A DNA stretch of 64,000 bases from Streptomyces sclerotialus (GTDB lineage: Bacteria; Actinomycetota; Actinomycetes; Streptomycetales; Streptomycetaceae). Position 1 is the stretch's first letter. Each line of letters opens with the position of its first letter. Where the stretch lies: positions 744,001 to 808,000 of the forward strand of contig NZ_JBFOHP010000002.1 of NCBI RefSeq assembly GCF_040907265.1. The letters are read 5' to 3'. Under the pieces are notes generated by a model. That model was not told the origin of the DNA. It made no database searches and saw only the letters and a program-made list of their open reading frames with translations. The translations under genes and the position numbers were made by a program. Positions 50,085 to 58,838 of this stretch are shown in pieces.

Positions 50085-51112
50085 CGGCCGTACGGGCGCC
50101 GCGACCGCGGCACGCGGCGGAGTCCGGGCCCGCCTCCGCATCGCCGCGCCCGCTGCTCGGCGTCGACGTGGGCGGCACGAAGATCGCCGCCGGGGTCGTC
50201 TCCCCCGAGGGGACGCTGCTGGCCTCGGTCGTCCGGCCCACGCCCGCCGCACAGGGCCGGACGGCCGTACTGGACGCCATCGCGGCGGCCGTCCGCGAAC
50301 TGCCTGGCCGGGAAGGCGCGGTGGGCCTCGGCATCGGTACGGGAGGCGTCGTCGACCGCGACCAAGGGGTCGTACTGTCCGCCAACGCGCTGCTTTCCGG
50401 CTGGGCGGGCACCCGGCTGAGCGAGGAGCTGGGCGACCGGCTCGGACTGCCGGTGACCGCCGACAACGACGCGAACGTCTTCGCGCTGGCCGAGCAGACC
50501 TACGGCGCCGGTGCGGGCTGCGCGTCCGCGCTGTACGTGAGCGTGGGCACGGGCATCGGCGGCGGACTGGTCAGCGGGGGCCGGCTGCTGCGCGGCGCGC
50601 ACTGGACGGCGGGCGAGTTCGGCCACCTCGCGGTGCCCGAGGCCGCCGGGCGGCCCTGCAACTGCGGGCGCGCGGGGCATCTGGAAGCCGTCGCGTCCGG
50701 GCCCGCGATCACCGCCCGCTTCCGCGAGCTGAGCGGAGACGAGGACGTACACGACCTGCGGAGGGTCGCGGCGCTGGCGGAGCCGGACGCCGGGCCGACC
50801 GGTGCCGGTACGGAAGCGGCGCGTGCCGCCCTCGCGGAGGGCGCGGGCGCGCTGGGCCGCGCCCTGGCCGGGCTGGTCAACACCCTGGACCCGGAGCGGG
50901 TCGTGGTCGGCGGCGGTGTCGCCTCGATCGGCGCGCCGTTCTGGGAGCCGCTGACCGAGGCGTTCGCCGCGGAGCTGCTGCCGGGGCCCGCCGGCCTCCG
51001 GCCCGTACCGGCGGCGCTCGGCCCGCGCGCCGCGGTGGTCGGCGCGGCGGCGCTGCTGCTGGAGGACGGCCCCGTGGACGTCCCGGTACGGCGACCGGAG
51101 AACGGCCGATGA
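50081..51112 (+). CDS. nanK: ROK-family sugar kinase, probable N-acetylmannosamine kinase
   Basis: 343 aa from the GTG at 50081 (GTGA overlap). ATP-binding start LLGVDVGGTKIAAG, catalytic Asp in TADNDANVFALAE, EFGHLAV, and a zinc-loop CNCGRAGHLEAVASG in which the third ligand is His rather than the common Cys. It phosphorylates a hexose such as ManNAc or glucose. Coupling to NanE (ManNAc-6-P epimerase) favours ManNAc. A 25-residue disordered N-terminal extension precedes the fold. Confidence 0.85.
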   Translation: MTAVRAPRPRHAAESGPASASPRPLLGVDVGGTKIAAGVVSPEGTLLASVVRPTPAAQGRTAVLDAIAAAVRELPGREGAVGLGIGTGGVVDRDQGVVLSANALLSGWAGTRLSEELGDRLGLPVTADNDANVFALAEQTYGAGAGCASALYVSVGTGIGGGLVSGGRLLRGAHWTAGEFGHLAVPEAAGRPCNCGRAGHLEAVASGPAITARFRELSGDEDVHDLRRVAALAEPDAGPTGAGTEAARAALAEGAGALGRALAGLVNTLDPERVVVGGGVASIGAPFWEPLTEAFAAELLPGPAGLRPVPAALGPRAAVVGAAALLLEDGPVDVPVRRPENGR

Positions 51113-51900
51113 ACCACCGCACGGACCCGACGAAGGACGACGAGGGACAGCGCATGACCGAGACCGCATCCGGCACCGAGCACGGCCGGGACACCCGCCG
51201 GACCGCACTGCCCGCCGACCGCGCCCGCGAGCTGCTGGACGGGCTGCGCGGCCGGCTGGTGGTCTCCTGTCAGGCGCCGCCCGGCGATCCGCTGCGGGCC
51301 CCGGAGCACATGGCCGCGATGGCCGCCTCGGTGACCGCGGGCGCGCCGGTGGCGGGCGTCCGGGTACAGGGCGTGGCCGACATCGAGACCGTACGGGCCG
51401 TGGTGGACCTGCCGATCGTCGGATTGTGGAAGGACGGCGCGGAGGGCGTATACATCACGCCGACGGCCGACCACGCGCGGGCCGTCGCCGAGGCCGGGGC
51501 CGAGATCGTCGCCGTGGACGCCACGGACCGGCCGCGGCCGGACGGACGGCCGCTGCGCGAGACGGTCGAGGCGGTGCACGCGCTGGGCAGGCTGCTGATG
51601 GCCGATGTCTCCACCGTGGCGGAGGGGGTGGCGGCCGCCGCGCTCGGCGCCGACCTCGTCTCCACCACCCTCTCCGGCTACACGCCGTACAGCCGCCGGC
51701 AGCCGGGCCCGGATTTGGAGCTGGTCGCCGAGCTGGCCGGGCGCCTGGATGTGCCCGTCTTCGCCGAGGGGCGGCTGCACACCCCGGAGCAGGCGGCGGC
51801 CGCGATCGAGGCGGGTGCGTGGGGCGTCGTGGTGGGCGGCGCCATCACCGCGCCGGCCGCCATAGCGTCCCGTTTCGCCGCCGCCCTGCCACAACGCTGA
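51109..51900 (+). CDS. nanE: N-acetylmannosamine-6-phosphate 2-epimerase
   Basis: 263 aa from the ATG at 51109 (ATGA overlap); an ATG at 51154 has a better ribosome site (GAGGGACAGC) and removes a polar extension. TIM-barrel NanE signatures: LVVSCQAPPGDPL, VAGVRVQGVADI, PIVGLWKD, the catalytic VAVDATDRPRPDG region, DVSTVAEGVAAAALGADLVSTTLSGYT, and VFAEGRLHTPEQA. It converts ManNAc-6-P to GlcNAc-6-P. With the ROK kinase it would route ManNAc (from sialic acid or cell-wall sugars) into GlcNAc catabolism. No sialate lyase or transporter is in the window. Confidence 0.93.
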   Translation: MNHRTDPTKDDEGQRMTETASGTEHGRDTRRTALPADRARELLDGLRGRLVVSCQAPPGDPLRAPEHMAAMAASVTAGAPVAGVRVQGVADIETVRAVVDLPIVGLWKDGAEGVYITPTADHARAVAEAGAEIVAVDATDRPRPDGRPLRETVEAVHALGRLLMADVSTVAEGVAAAALGADLVSTTLSGYTPYSRRQPGPDLELVAELAGRLDVPVFAEGRLHTPEQAAAAIEAGAWGVVVGGAITAPAAIASRFAAALPQR

Positions 51901-51924
51901 CAGCGCATCAGGTACCGGGCACCG

Positions 51925-54018
51925 TCACAGCTGCGGCAGCAGTGCGTCCGGGGTGACCGGCAGCGCGCGGACGCGAACGCCCGTGGCGTGGTGGACGGCG
52001 TTGGTGACGGCGGCCGCGGTGCCGACGATGCCGATCTCACCGATGCCCTTGGAGCCCATCGGGTTCAGGTGCGGGTCCTCCTCGTCGAGCCAGTGCACGT
52101 CCAGGACCGGGACGTCGGCGCAGACCGGCACGTGGTACATGGCCAGGTCGCGTTCCGCGTAGTCGCCGAACTCCCGGTCCATCGTGCTGTGTTCCGTCAG
52201 CGCCATGCCGAGGCCCATCGTCATGCCGCCGATGAACTGCGAGCGCGCTGTACGCGGGTTCAGGATGCGGCCGGCGGCGAAGACACCGAGCAGCCGCCGT
52301 ACCCGCGTCTCGCCGGTCGCGGTGTCCACCTGCACCTCGCAGAACTGGGCGCCGTACGCGTGCCGCGCGTACTCCTTGCCCCGCTCGGCGTCCTCGGTGG
52401 TGTCGGCGGTGACCGTCAGGCCGCCCGCCGGTACCTCGCTGTGCTCCGCCAGCTTCCGCCGCAGCCCCTCGCACGCCTTGTGCACGGCGGAGCCCCACGA
52501 GGAGGTGCCGGACGAGCCGCCCGCCACCGGAGCTTCGGGCAGATCGCTGTTGCCCACCTGGATCCGGACCCGGTCCAGGGGCATCCGCAGCGCGTCGGCG
52601 GCGATCTGGGCCAGGACGGTCCGGGCGCCGGTGCCGATGTCGGTGGCGTTCACCCGTACGTCGATCCGCCCGTCGGCGCGGGCGTGCGCCTCGGCCCGGC
52701 ACGGCGCGACCATGACCGGGTACGTCGAGGCGGCCACACCGGTGCCGAGCAGCAGCCGGCCGTCGCGGCGCTTCCCGGGGGCCGGGTCGCGGTGCTGCCA
52801 GCCGAAGCGGCGGGCGCCCTCGCGCAGGCACTCCACGAGGTGGCGGCTGCTGTACGGGCGGCCGGAGTCCGGCTCCCGGTCGGGCTCGTTGCGTACCCGC
52901 AGCTCGACGGGGTCCAGACCGCAGGCGAGGGCGAGTTCGTCCATGGCCGATTCCAGCGCGTACATGCCGGGGCACTCGCCGGGCGCCCGCATCCATGACG
53001 GGGTCGGGACGTCCAGCCGGGTCACCCGGTGGGTGGTGCGGCTGTGCGGCGAGACGTACATCGTCCGGCTGGGGGCCGCGGCCTGCTCGACGAACTCCTG
53101 GACGGTGGAGGACTGGGTGAGGATCTCGTGCGCGAGCGCCTGGATGCGGCCGTCGCGGTCGGCGCCCAGGCGCAGGCGCTGGATCGTGGGCGCGCGGTGC
53201 CCGGTGACGGACTCCAGCAGCTGCCGCGGCAGGGCGAGGGTCACCGGACGGCCCGTCACGCGGGCCGCCATGGCGGCGAGTACCGCCTGCGGGCGCGGTG
53301 TGCCCTTGGAGCCGAAACCGCCCCCGACGTGCTCACTGGTGACCCGCACCTGGTCCGGGCCGAGTCCGAAGAGCTGCGCCAGCATCTGCTGGACGGTGGA
53401 GGAGCCCTGGCTGGAGTCGTACAGGCACAGCCGGCGCTCGCCCTCCCACCAGGCCGTGGCGGCGTGCGGCTCCATCGGGTGGTTGTGCAGCGGCGGCGTC
53501 TCGTACACGGCGTCGTGCTGGACGGCCGCCCCGGCGTACGCGGTGTCGAAGTCGCCGCGTTCCCGGTCGGCGGGGTGGCCGCCGTTGGCGGTCTCGGGGG
53601 CGTAGAGGCCCGGGTGGTCGGGGCCGAGGAGGACGTCGTGCGGCTCCGAGGTGTAGTCCAGGTGGACGGCGGCGGCCGCGGCGCGGGCCGCCTCCAGGGA
53701 GGTGGCGACCGCGAGGGCGACGATCTGGCCGCGGTGCGCGACGCGCGGCGACTGCAGGACGGCGAGCGTCGGGTCGTCACCCTCTTCGAGGCGGGGCGCG
53801 TTCTCGTGGGTGAGCACGGTGAGGACGGCCGGGTCGGCGAGCGCGGTGCCGGTGTCCACGCCGGTGATCTCGCCGCGGGCGATCGTGGCAGGCACCGCCC
53901 AGGCGTACAGGCCGTCGGGATGTCCGTGGTCGGCGGCGTACCGCGCCGTGCCGGTGACCTTCTCGCGGCCCTCCAGCCGTGCGGTGTCCGCGCCCAGGGT
54001 CCGGGGCAGGGTCGTCAT
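51925..54018 (-). CDS. xanthine dehydrogenase-family molybdopterin subunit (PaoC-like)
   Basis: 697 aa from the ATG at 54018. Starts like PaoC/YagR (EGREKVTGTARYAADH), has the HVGGGFGSKG Mo-cofactor loop, RAPGECPGMYALESAMDELA, and the GSKGIGEIGIVG motif near the C-terminus with the catalytic Glu. Together with the two upstream genes (FAD and 2Fe-2S subunits) it forms a three-subunit aldehyde oxidoreductase that oxidises aromatic aldehydes to acids. ATGA overlap with the FAD subunit. A PaoD-like maturation chaperone is not seen. Confidence 0.92.
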   Translation of the reverse strand: MTTLPRTLGADTARLEGREKVTGTARYAADHGHPDGLYAWAVPATIARGEITGVDTGTALADPAVLTVLTHENAPRLEEGDDPTLAVLQSPRVAHRGQIVALAVATSLEAARAAAAAVHLDYTSEPHDVLLGPDHPGLYAPETANGGHPADRERGDFDTAYAGAAVQHDAVYETPPLHNHPMEPHAATAWWEGERRLCLYDSSQGSSTVQQMLAQLFGLGPDQVRVTSEHVGGGFGSKGTPRPQAVLAAMAARVTGRPVTLALPRQLLESVTGHRAPTIQRLRLGADRDGRIQALAHEILTQSSTVQEFVEQAAAPSRTMYVSPHSRTTHRVTRLDVPTPSWMRAPGECPGMYALESAMDELALACGLDPVELRVRNEPDREPDSGRPYSSRHLVECLREGARRFGWQHRDPAPGKRRDGRLLLGTGVAASTYPVMVAPCRAEAHARADGRIDVRVNATDIGTGARTVLAQIAADALRMPLDRVRIQVGNSDLPEAPVAGGSSGTSSWGSAVHKACEGLRRKLAEHSEVPAGGLTVTADTTEDAERGKEYARHAYGAQFCEVQVDTATGETRVRRLLGVFAAGRILNPRTARSQFIGGMTMGLGMALTEHSTMDREFGDYAERDLAMYHVPVCADVPVLDVHWLDEEDPHLNPMGSKGIGEIGIVGTAAAVTNAVHHATGVRVRALPVTPDALLPQL

Positions 54019-55016
54019 CGCGCACCTCCCGCGTGGTCGCCTGTCAGGTCCGTCAGCAGGGCGACGGCCAGCCGGCGGGCCAGGGGGATCTTGTAGCCGT
54101 TGTCGCGGAGCGGCTCGGCGGCCGCCAGTTCCTGGTCCACGGCCCGGCCGAAGGACTCCTCGGTGGCGGGCCGGCCGAGCAGCGCCTCTTCGGCGGCCCG
54201 GGCCCGCCAGGGCTTGGCCGCCAGCGCGCCGAACGCGAGCCGCACGTGCTCCACGGTGCCGTCCGTGACCCGCAGGTCGGCGGCGGCCGAGGCGAGCGCG
54301 AAGGCGTACGACGCGCGCTCCCGGGCCTTGCGGTAGGCCGAGCGGGCGCCTTGGGCCGGCGGCGGCAGCTCGACGGCCGTGATCAGCTCGCCGTGTTCCA
54401 GCACGGTGTCGCGGTCCGGTGCGTCGCCCGGCAGCCGGTGCAGTTCGGCCACCGGCAGCGTCCGCGTACCTTCCACCGACACGCAGTGCACCCGCGCGTC
54501 GAGCGCCGCCAGCGCCACCGCCATGTCCGACGGGTGCGTGGCCACGCAGTGCTGGGAGGCGCCGAGGACCGCGAGGTCCCGGTGGACGCCGCTGCGCGCG
54601 GGGCAGCCTGAGCCGGGCCGCCGTTTGTTGCACGGCTTGCCGACGTCCTGGAAGTACGTGCAGCGGGTGCGCTGGAGCAGGTTGCCGCCGATCGTGGCGA
54701 GGTTGCGGAGCTGCGGCGAGGCGCCGGCCAGCAGCGCCTGGGACAGCGCCGGGTAGCGCTCGCGGACGACGGGGTGCACGGCGAGGGTGCTGTTGCGTAC
54801 GGTGGCGCCGACCCGCAGGCCCCCGTCGTCCGTGCCGGCGATCTCGTCGAACGGCAGCCGGCTCACGTCGACCAGCATCTCGGGCACCTCGACCCCGAGC
54901 TTCATCAGGTCCACCAGGTTCGTGCCGCCGCCGAGGAAGGCCGCGCGCGGCTCCCGGGAGAGCAGGTCCACGGCCGCGGCGGGATCGGTGGCCGTCTCGT
55001 ACCGGAAGGGTTTCAC
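54015..55016 (-). CDS. FAD-binding subunit of molybdenum aldehyde oxidoreductase (PaoB-like)
   Basis: 333 aa from the GTG at 55016. CO-dehydrogenase-flavoprotein fold with FLGGGTNLVDLMKLGV and ATIGGNLLQRTRC for FAD, followed by a PaoB-type insertion CTYFQDVGKPCNKRRPGSGC whose Cys residues bind an extra [4Fe-4S] cluster, which ordinary xanthine dehydrogenase FAD subunits lack. That insertion is the best evidence for the PaoABC assignment. GTGA and ATGA overlaps on both sides. Confidence 0.92.
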   Translation of the reverse strand: MKPFRYETATDPAAAVDLLSREPRAAFLGGGTNLVDLMKLGVEVPEMLVDVSRLPFDEIAGTDDGGLRVGATVRNSTLAVHPVVRERYPALSQALLAGASPQLRNLATIGGNLLQRTRCTYFQDVGKPCNKRRPGSGCPARSGVHRDLAVLGASQHCVATHPSDMAVALAALDARVHCVSVEGTRTLPVAELHRLPGDAPDRDTVLEHGELITAVELPPPAQGARSAYRKARERASYAFALASAAADLRVTDGTVEHVRLAFGALAAKPWRARAAEEALLGRPATEESFGRAVDQELAAAEPLRDNGYKIPLARRLAVALLTDLTGDHAGGAR

Positions 55017-55555
55017 CGCGCCGCCTCCTGTACCGCGTCGATGATGTTCACGTACGCGCCGCAGCGGCAGATGTTGCCGCTCATCCGCTCCCGGACCTCG
55101 CCGCCGGTCAGCTCCACCGGTCCGTCCGGTGCGCCGTCCGGCGTCACCGCACTGGGCCAGCCCGCCTCGGCCTCGGCGATCGCGCCGACGCCCGAGCAGA
55201 TCTGGCCGGGGGTGCAGAAGCCGCACTGGTAACCGTCGTGCGCGAGGAACGCCTCCTGGAGCGGATGCAGCGCGTCGCCGTCGGCCAGGCCCTCGACGGT
55301 CGTGACCTCGGCGCCGTCGGCGGCCACCGCGAGCAGCAGGCAGGAGTTGACCCGCCGGCCGTCCAGCAGGACCGTGCAGGCCCCGCACTGGCCGTGGTCG
55401 CAGCCCTTCTTGGCGCCGGTCAGCCGCAGGTCCTCGCGGAGCAGGTCGAGGAGTGAGGTGCGGTTGTCGACCGTGCGCTCCTGGCGTTCACCGTTGATGT
55501 GCAGGGTGAGCGCGGTGGTGGTGTCCGCGCCGCCCGTACCCTCCGTGCGTCTCAT
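55013..55555 (-). CDS. [2Fe-2S] subunit of molybdenum aldehyde oxidoreductase (PaoA-like)
   Basis: 180 aa from the ATG at 55555. Plant-type cluster ligands Cys52, Cys57, Cys60 and Cys72 (GCDHGQCGACTV ... NSC) and the second, four-helix-type cluster Cys111, Cys114, Cys163 and Cys165 (YQCGFCTPG, NICRCG) are complete. No Tat signal is visible, unlike E. coli PaoA, so the enzyme is probably cytoplasmic here. First gene of the operon. Confidence 0.93.
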   Translation of the reverse strand: MRRTEGTGGADTTTALTLHINGERQERTVDNRTSLLDLLREDLRLTGAKKGCDHGQCGACTVLLDGRRVNSCLLLAVAADGAEVTTVEGLADGDALHPLQEAFLAHDGYQCGFCTPGQICSGVGAIAEAEAGWPSAVTPDGAPDGPVELTGGEVRERMSGNICRCGAYVNIIDAVQEAAR

Positions 55556-55680
55556 GGAGTCACCAGTGCCCCTGAACGCAGCACCCGAAAACGGACAAAC
55601 CAGCCGCACACCTCACTCGGACCAACCGGCGGACCACCGGCCCTGGCCACCGCCGCTGAGCGTGGCGCACGCGGTGGGCC

Positions 55681-56262
55681 TCAGGGCTGCTGCCGGGCCT
55701 GCCGGCCCGCCGCCTGCGCCGCTTGCGCCTCGCTGGTCCGGCCGGCGGTGCTGAGCTTCCCGCCGGAGTTCTCCAGGTGGGCCCGGATGAACCACTGGAA
55801 CAGCTCCAGGCTGCGCAGCTGCTCGATCAGCATGTCCTGGGTGATCGGGTCGGGCTCGTCGGTGGCGCGCACCGCCGCGCGGTGGTCCTCGATGACGCCG
55901 GTGTAGACCACGTCCAGCGCGCCCAGGTGCTCGATCGACTCGGCCCGCCCGATGGCGTAGTCCTCCCAGGTGCGCTCGGCGACCAGGGCGCCGGGGGTAC
56001 CGGCGGGCTCGCCGCCGAGCGTCGAGATGCGCTCGGCGGTGGTGTCGATCATGTCGCGTACGGCGTCCACCTGCGGGTCGAGCATTTCGTGTACGGCGAT
56101 GAAGTGCGGGCCGACCACGTTCCAGTGCACGTGCTTGAGGGTGAGCGCCAGGTCGTTGAGCGCATGCAGCCGCATCCGGAGCAGCTGGACGACCTCCGAG
56201 CCTTCGGAGGTGCTCATGCCCGGAACCGTGTAGGCGAGCTTCGGGTCGGCTTTCGAGGCCAC
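55681..56262 (-). CDS. Dps-family DNA-binding ferritin
   Basis: 193 aa from the GTG at 56262, after AAGGAG. The ferroxidase spacing His46-x11-His58-x14-Asp73-x3-Glu77 (HVHWNVVGPHFIAVHEML ... DTTAERI) matches Dps exactly. The C-terminal tail (SGGKLSTAGRTSEAQAAQAAGRQARQQP) is Lys/Arg-poor but Gln/Arg-ended and could touch DNA. Protects DNA by iron sequestration and H2O2 detoxification. It lies 125 bp upstream of the aldehyde oxidase operon on the same strand; co-regulation is uncertain. Confidence 0.92.
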   Translation of the reverse strand: MASKADPKLAYTVPGMSTSEGSEVVQLLRMRLHALNDLALTLKHVHWNVVGPHFIAVHEMLDPQVDAVRDMIDTTAERISTLGGEPAGTPGALVAERTWEDYAIGRAESIEHLGALDVVYTGVIEDHRAAVRATDEPDPITQDMLIEQLRSLELFQWFIRAHLENSGGKLSTAGRTSEAQAAQAAGRQARQQP

Positions 56263-56512
56263 GGCACTGTCTCCTTCGACGGTCTTCGCCGGTCCGGCGG
56301 GGCCGGCGCGGGTGCGGGCCCGGCGGCGCGCCGGGCGTGCGCCACAGCCGTACCACCGGGCGTCACACGGCAAACGCCCGGTATCTCCCGTTGTACCGGC
56401 CTCCTCCCGTTACGGCACCCGCAGGGTGTTACGGAGGTACCGGCGGCGGGTACTGCGTGCACACAGGGACCGCCATGGGGCCGCTGTGTCCCCACACCGA
56501 GGAGGGCCCCGT

Positions 56513-57850
56513 ATGAGCACTGCGGCCGCCCGGCGGAGCCTACTGGCCGACCTCATCGCCGCCAGCCACCTGATCACGCTGGAGCAGCTACCGGGCCTGG
56601 TCGCCGAGCACGCGGCGCGGGCGGGCTGGCCGGACGTGCTGATCTACCTCGCCGACCTCCAGCAGGACATGCTCCACCTGCTGACCGAACGGGGCCCGGA
56701 CTCCGGGTACGGCCCGCCCCGCCAGGACGACCGGGACCGGCCGTCCGAGCTCCGGGTGGACGGGACGCTCGCAGGCCGCGCCTTCCAGCTCGGCACGGTG
56801 GTGCCCGCCTGTGCGACCGGTGGCGACCAGTGGTGGGTACCGCTGGTGAACGGCACGGAGCGGATGGGCGTCCTGCGGATCGAGGCGCCCGACGACCCGG
56901 CCCTCATGGCCGACCTGCGCAACCTCGCGGGCCTCATCGGACTGATGCTGGTCAGCAAGCGCGGTACGAGCGACTCCTACTCCCGGCTGGTGCGCCGCCG
57001 GGAGATGAACGTGGCCGCCGAGATGGAGTGGCGGCTGATGCCCCCGCGGACGTTCGCCACCGACCGGGTGCTGATCAGCGCCGTCATGGAGCCGGCCTAC
57101 GAGGTCAGCGGCGACGTCTTCGACTACGGCGTGGCCGGGGACACCGTCCACCTGGGCGTCTTCGACGCGATGGGCCACGACACGGCCGCCGGGCTGACCG
57201 CCAACCTCGCGCTCGCCGCCTGCCGCAACCACCGCCGCCAGCACTCGGGCATGCTGCGGACCGCGGCGGCCGTGGAGGAGGCGCTCGCCGCGCAGTTCGA
57301 CGGCAGCCGCTTCGCCACCGGCGTCCTGGCCGACCTGGACCTCACCACGGGTGTGCTGAGCTGGACGAGCTGCGGCCACCCCGCGCCGGTCATCATCCGC
57401 GGCGGCCGCACGGCGCTCTCCCTGGACTGCCCGCCGGGTCCGCCGCTCGGCACCGGCCTGGGGCTGTCCCCCTCGCTCTGCCACGACCAGCTGGAGCCCG
57501 GCGACCGGCTGCTGCTCCACACCGACGGCATCACCGAGGCCCGCAACCCCGAGGGCGAGGAGTTCGGGCTCGCCCGCTTCACCGACTTCCTCATCCGCCG
57601 GCACTCGGACGGCCTGCCGCTCCCGGAGACGCTGCGCCGCCTGATCCGGCACCACCTGGACTACCACCACGGCCGGCTGAACGACGACGCCACGGTCCTG
57701 CTGGTGGAGTGGCACGGCCCCACGCCGTACCACCGCAGCCAGGTGGAGGCCCTGGTGGGCCTCCCCGGTCACACGGCCCCGCCGGTCCTCCAGGACATGT
57801 GGACGGCGGACGCCCGCGACCGGGGCCGAGAGCCCGGGCCGTCTGCCTGA
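56513..57850 (+). CDS. GAF-SpoIIE phosphatase (PP2C-type)
   Basis: 445 aa from the ATG at 56513 with GGAGGG upstream. A GAF-like sensor domain (about 15-150) precedes a SpoIIE phosphatase (about 180-400) with metal sites in YEVSGDVFDYG, GVFDAMGHDTAAGL and LNDDATVLLVEW. It lacks an HATPase domain, unlike the double-PAS protein at 46739. Probably dephosphorylates a STAS anti-sigma antagonist. Divergent from Dps, which fits a stress-response role. Confidence 0.88.
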   Translation: MSTAAARRSLLADLIAASHLITLEQLPGLVAEHAARAGWPDVLIYLADLQQDMLHLLTERGPDSGYGPPRQDDRDRPSELRVDGTLAGRAFQLGTVVPACATGGDQWWVPLVNGTERMGVLRIEAPDDPALMADLRNLAGLIGLMLVSKRGTSDSYSRLVRRREMNVAAEMEWRLMPPRTFATDRVLISAVMEPAYEVSGDVFDYGVAGDTVHLGVFDAMGHDTAAGLTANLALAACRNHRRQHSGMLRTAAAVEEALAAQFDGSRFATGVLADLDLTTGVLSWTSCGHPAPVIIRGGRTALSLDCPPGPPLGTGLGLSPSLCHDQLEPGDRLLLHTDGITEARNPEGEEFGLARFTDFLIRRHSDGLPLPETLRRLIRHHLDYHHGRLNDDATVLLVEWHGPTPYHRSQVEALVGLPGHTAPPVLQDMWTADARDRGREPGPSA

Positions 57851-57865
57851 ACCGGGCAGCCGGGG

Positions 57866-58600
57866 TCAGGAGACGGCCGTGTCGAGGGCCTTCGCGAGCT
57901 CGGCGGGGGCCGACAGCATGGGCCAGTGCCCCGTGGCCAGGTCGACCCGCCGCCACGGCGGCCGGCCGAGGTACGCCAGCATGGGGACGCCCGCGTCCAG
58001 CAGGGCCTTGAACTCGTTGCAGGCGATGAGGACGCGGTCCACCTCGGGGGCGGGTCCGACCGGCGCCGTGAGGGGCTGCTCGTACGTGCGGAACGGCTGT
58101 GGTGTGGCACGGCTGCGCATCAGCTCGCGCCGGTCCTCGGTGAGTCCGTCGAGATCTCCCACCTGGCCGAGCGCGTCGATCGCCGGCATCGGGAGCCGCC
58201 ACCCGTCCCCCTCCGCTGCGACCTGCTCGCGCAGTATCTCCGCCTCGGCCTCCGACATGAGGTCGAGCATCCGCATGCCCTCGGCGAACGGGGCGCTGTC
58301 GACGTAGACGACGCGCGCCAGCCGCGTACCCAGGCGCCCGGCGGCACCGGTGGCGGGGGCCGCCGCGTAACTGTGCGCCACGAGTGTGACGTCGCGCAGG
58401 TCATGCTCCTCGACGAAGGTGACGATGTCGTCGACGTGGGTGTCCAGGCCCGTCTCCGGGGTCGCCTGACCGGCCCGCTCACCGAGCCCGGTCAGTGCCG
58501 TCGCCAGCACGGTGTGACCGCGCTCGCGCAGCTCGCGGGCAGTGTCTTCCCATGCCCAGGCGCCCAGCCAGGCGCCGGGTACCAGCACGAACGTGGCCAT
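57866..58600 (-). CDS. single-domain alpha/beta hydrolase
   Basis: 244 aa from the ATG at 58600. MATFVLVPGAWLGAWAW carries the oxyanion HG-like PGAW loop; the elbow AHSYAA has Ser76; TGHWPMLSAP gives the catalytic His. It is the closest in-window relative of domain 1 of the hydrolase at 8421 (shared LTGxG...LDTH(I/V)(D/E)DIV block) and keeps Ser where that domain has Cys. Substrate is unknown. Divergent from the first SARP regulator. Confidence 0.88.
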   Translation of the reverse strand: MATFVLVPGAWLGAWAWEDTARELRERGHTVLATALTGLGERAGQATPETGLDTHVDDIVTFVEEHDLRDVTLVAHSYAAAPATGAAGRLGTRLARVVYVDSAPFAEGMRMLDLMSEAEAEILREQVAAEGDGWRLPMPAIDALGQVGDLDGLTEDRRELMRSRATPQPFRTYEQPLTAPVGPAPEVDRVLIACNEFKALLDAGVPMLAYLGRPPWRRVDLATGHWPMLSAPAELAKALDTAVS

Positions 58601-58769
58601 CTGTTCTCTCCCTGTCGCAGACAACGGGGAAACAGTAGGGCAAATGGCAGGCGGTGCCCGGCGTAAAATACCGGGAGGACTATTTCGCGCTCCGGCCGCC
58701 GACGGCCTCACCGACCGTGACGAAAACGCGCGTCACGCCTCCGCCCGCACGGTCCGCGCACACGAACGG

Positions 58770-58787
58770 TTGACCACCCTCTGACCA
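58770..58787 (+). promoter_or_regulatory. SARP-type heptamer direct repeats before the AfsR-like gene
   Basis: TTGACCA (58770-58776) and CTGACCA (58781-58787) are heptamers with an 11-bp period. The second ends 8 bp before CTGTAG (58796-58801), the -10 candidate. This spacing matches the known SARP binding geometry and suggests autoregulation or control by the neighbouring SARP. Confidence 0.55.
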
Positions 58788-58838
58788 TCCCTTTGCTGTA
58801 GCGTTACCGCCTGCCAAGTCGGCACTTAGGGGGATCTC

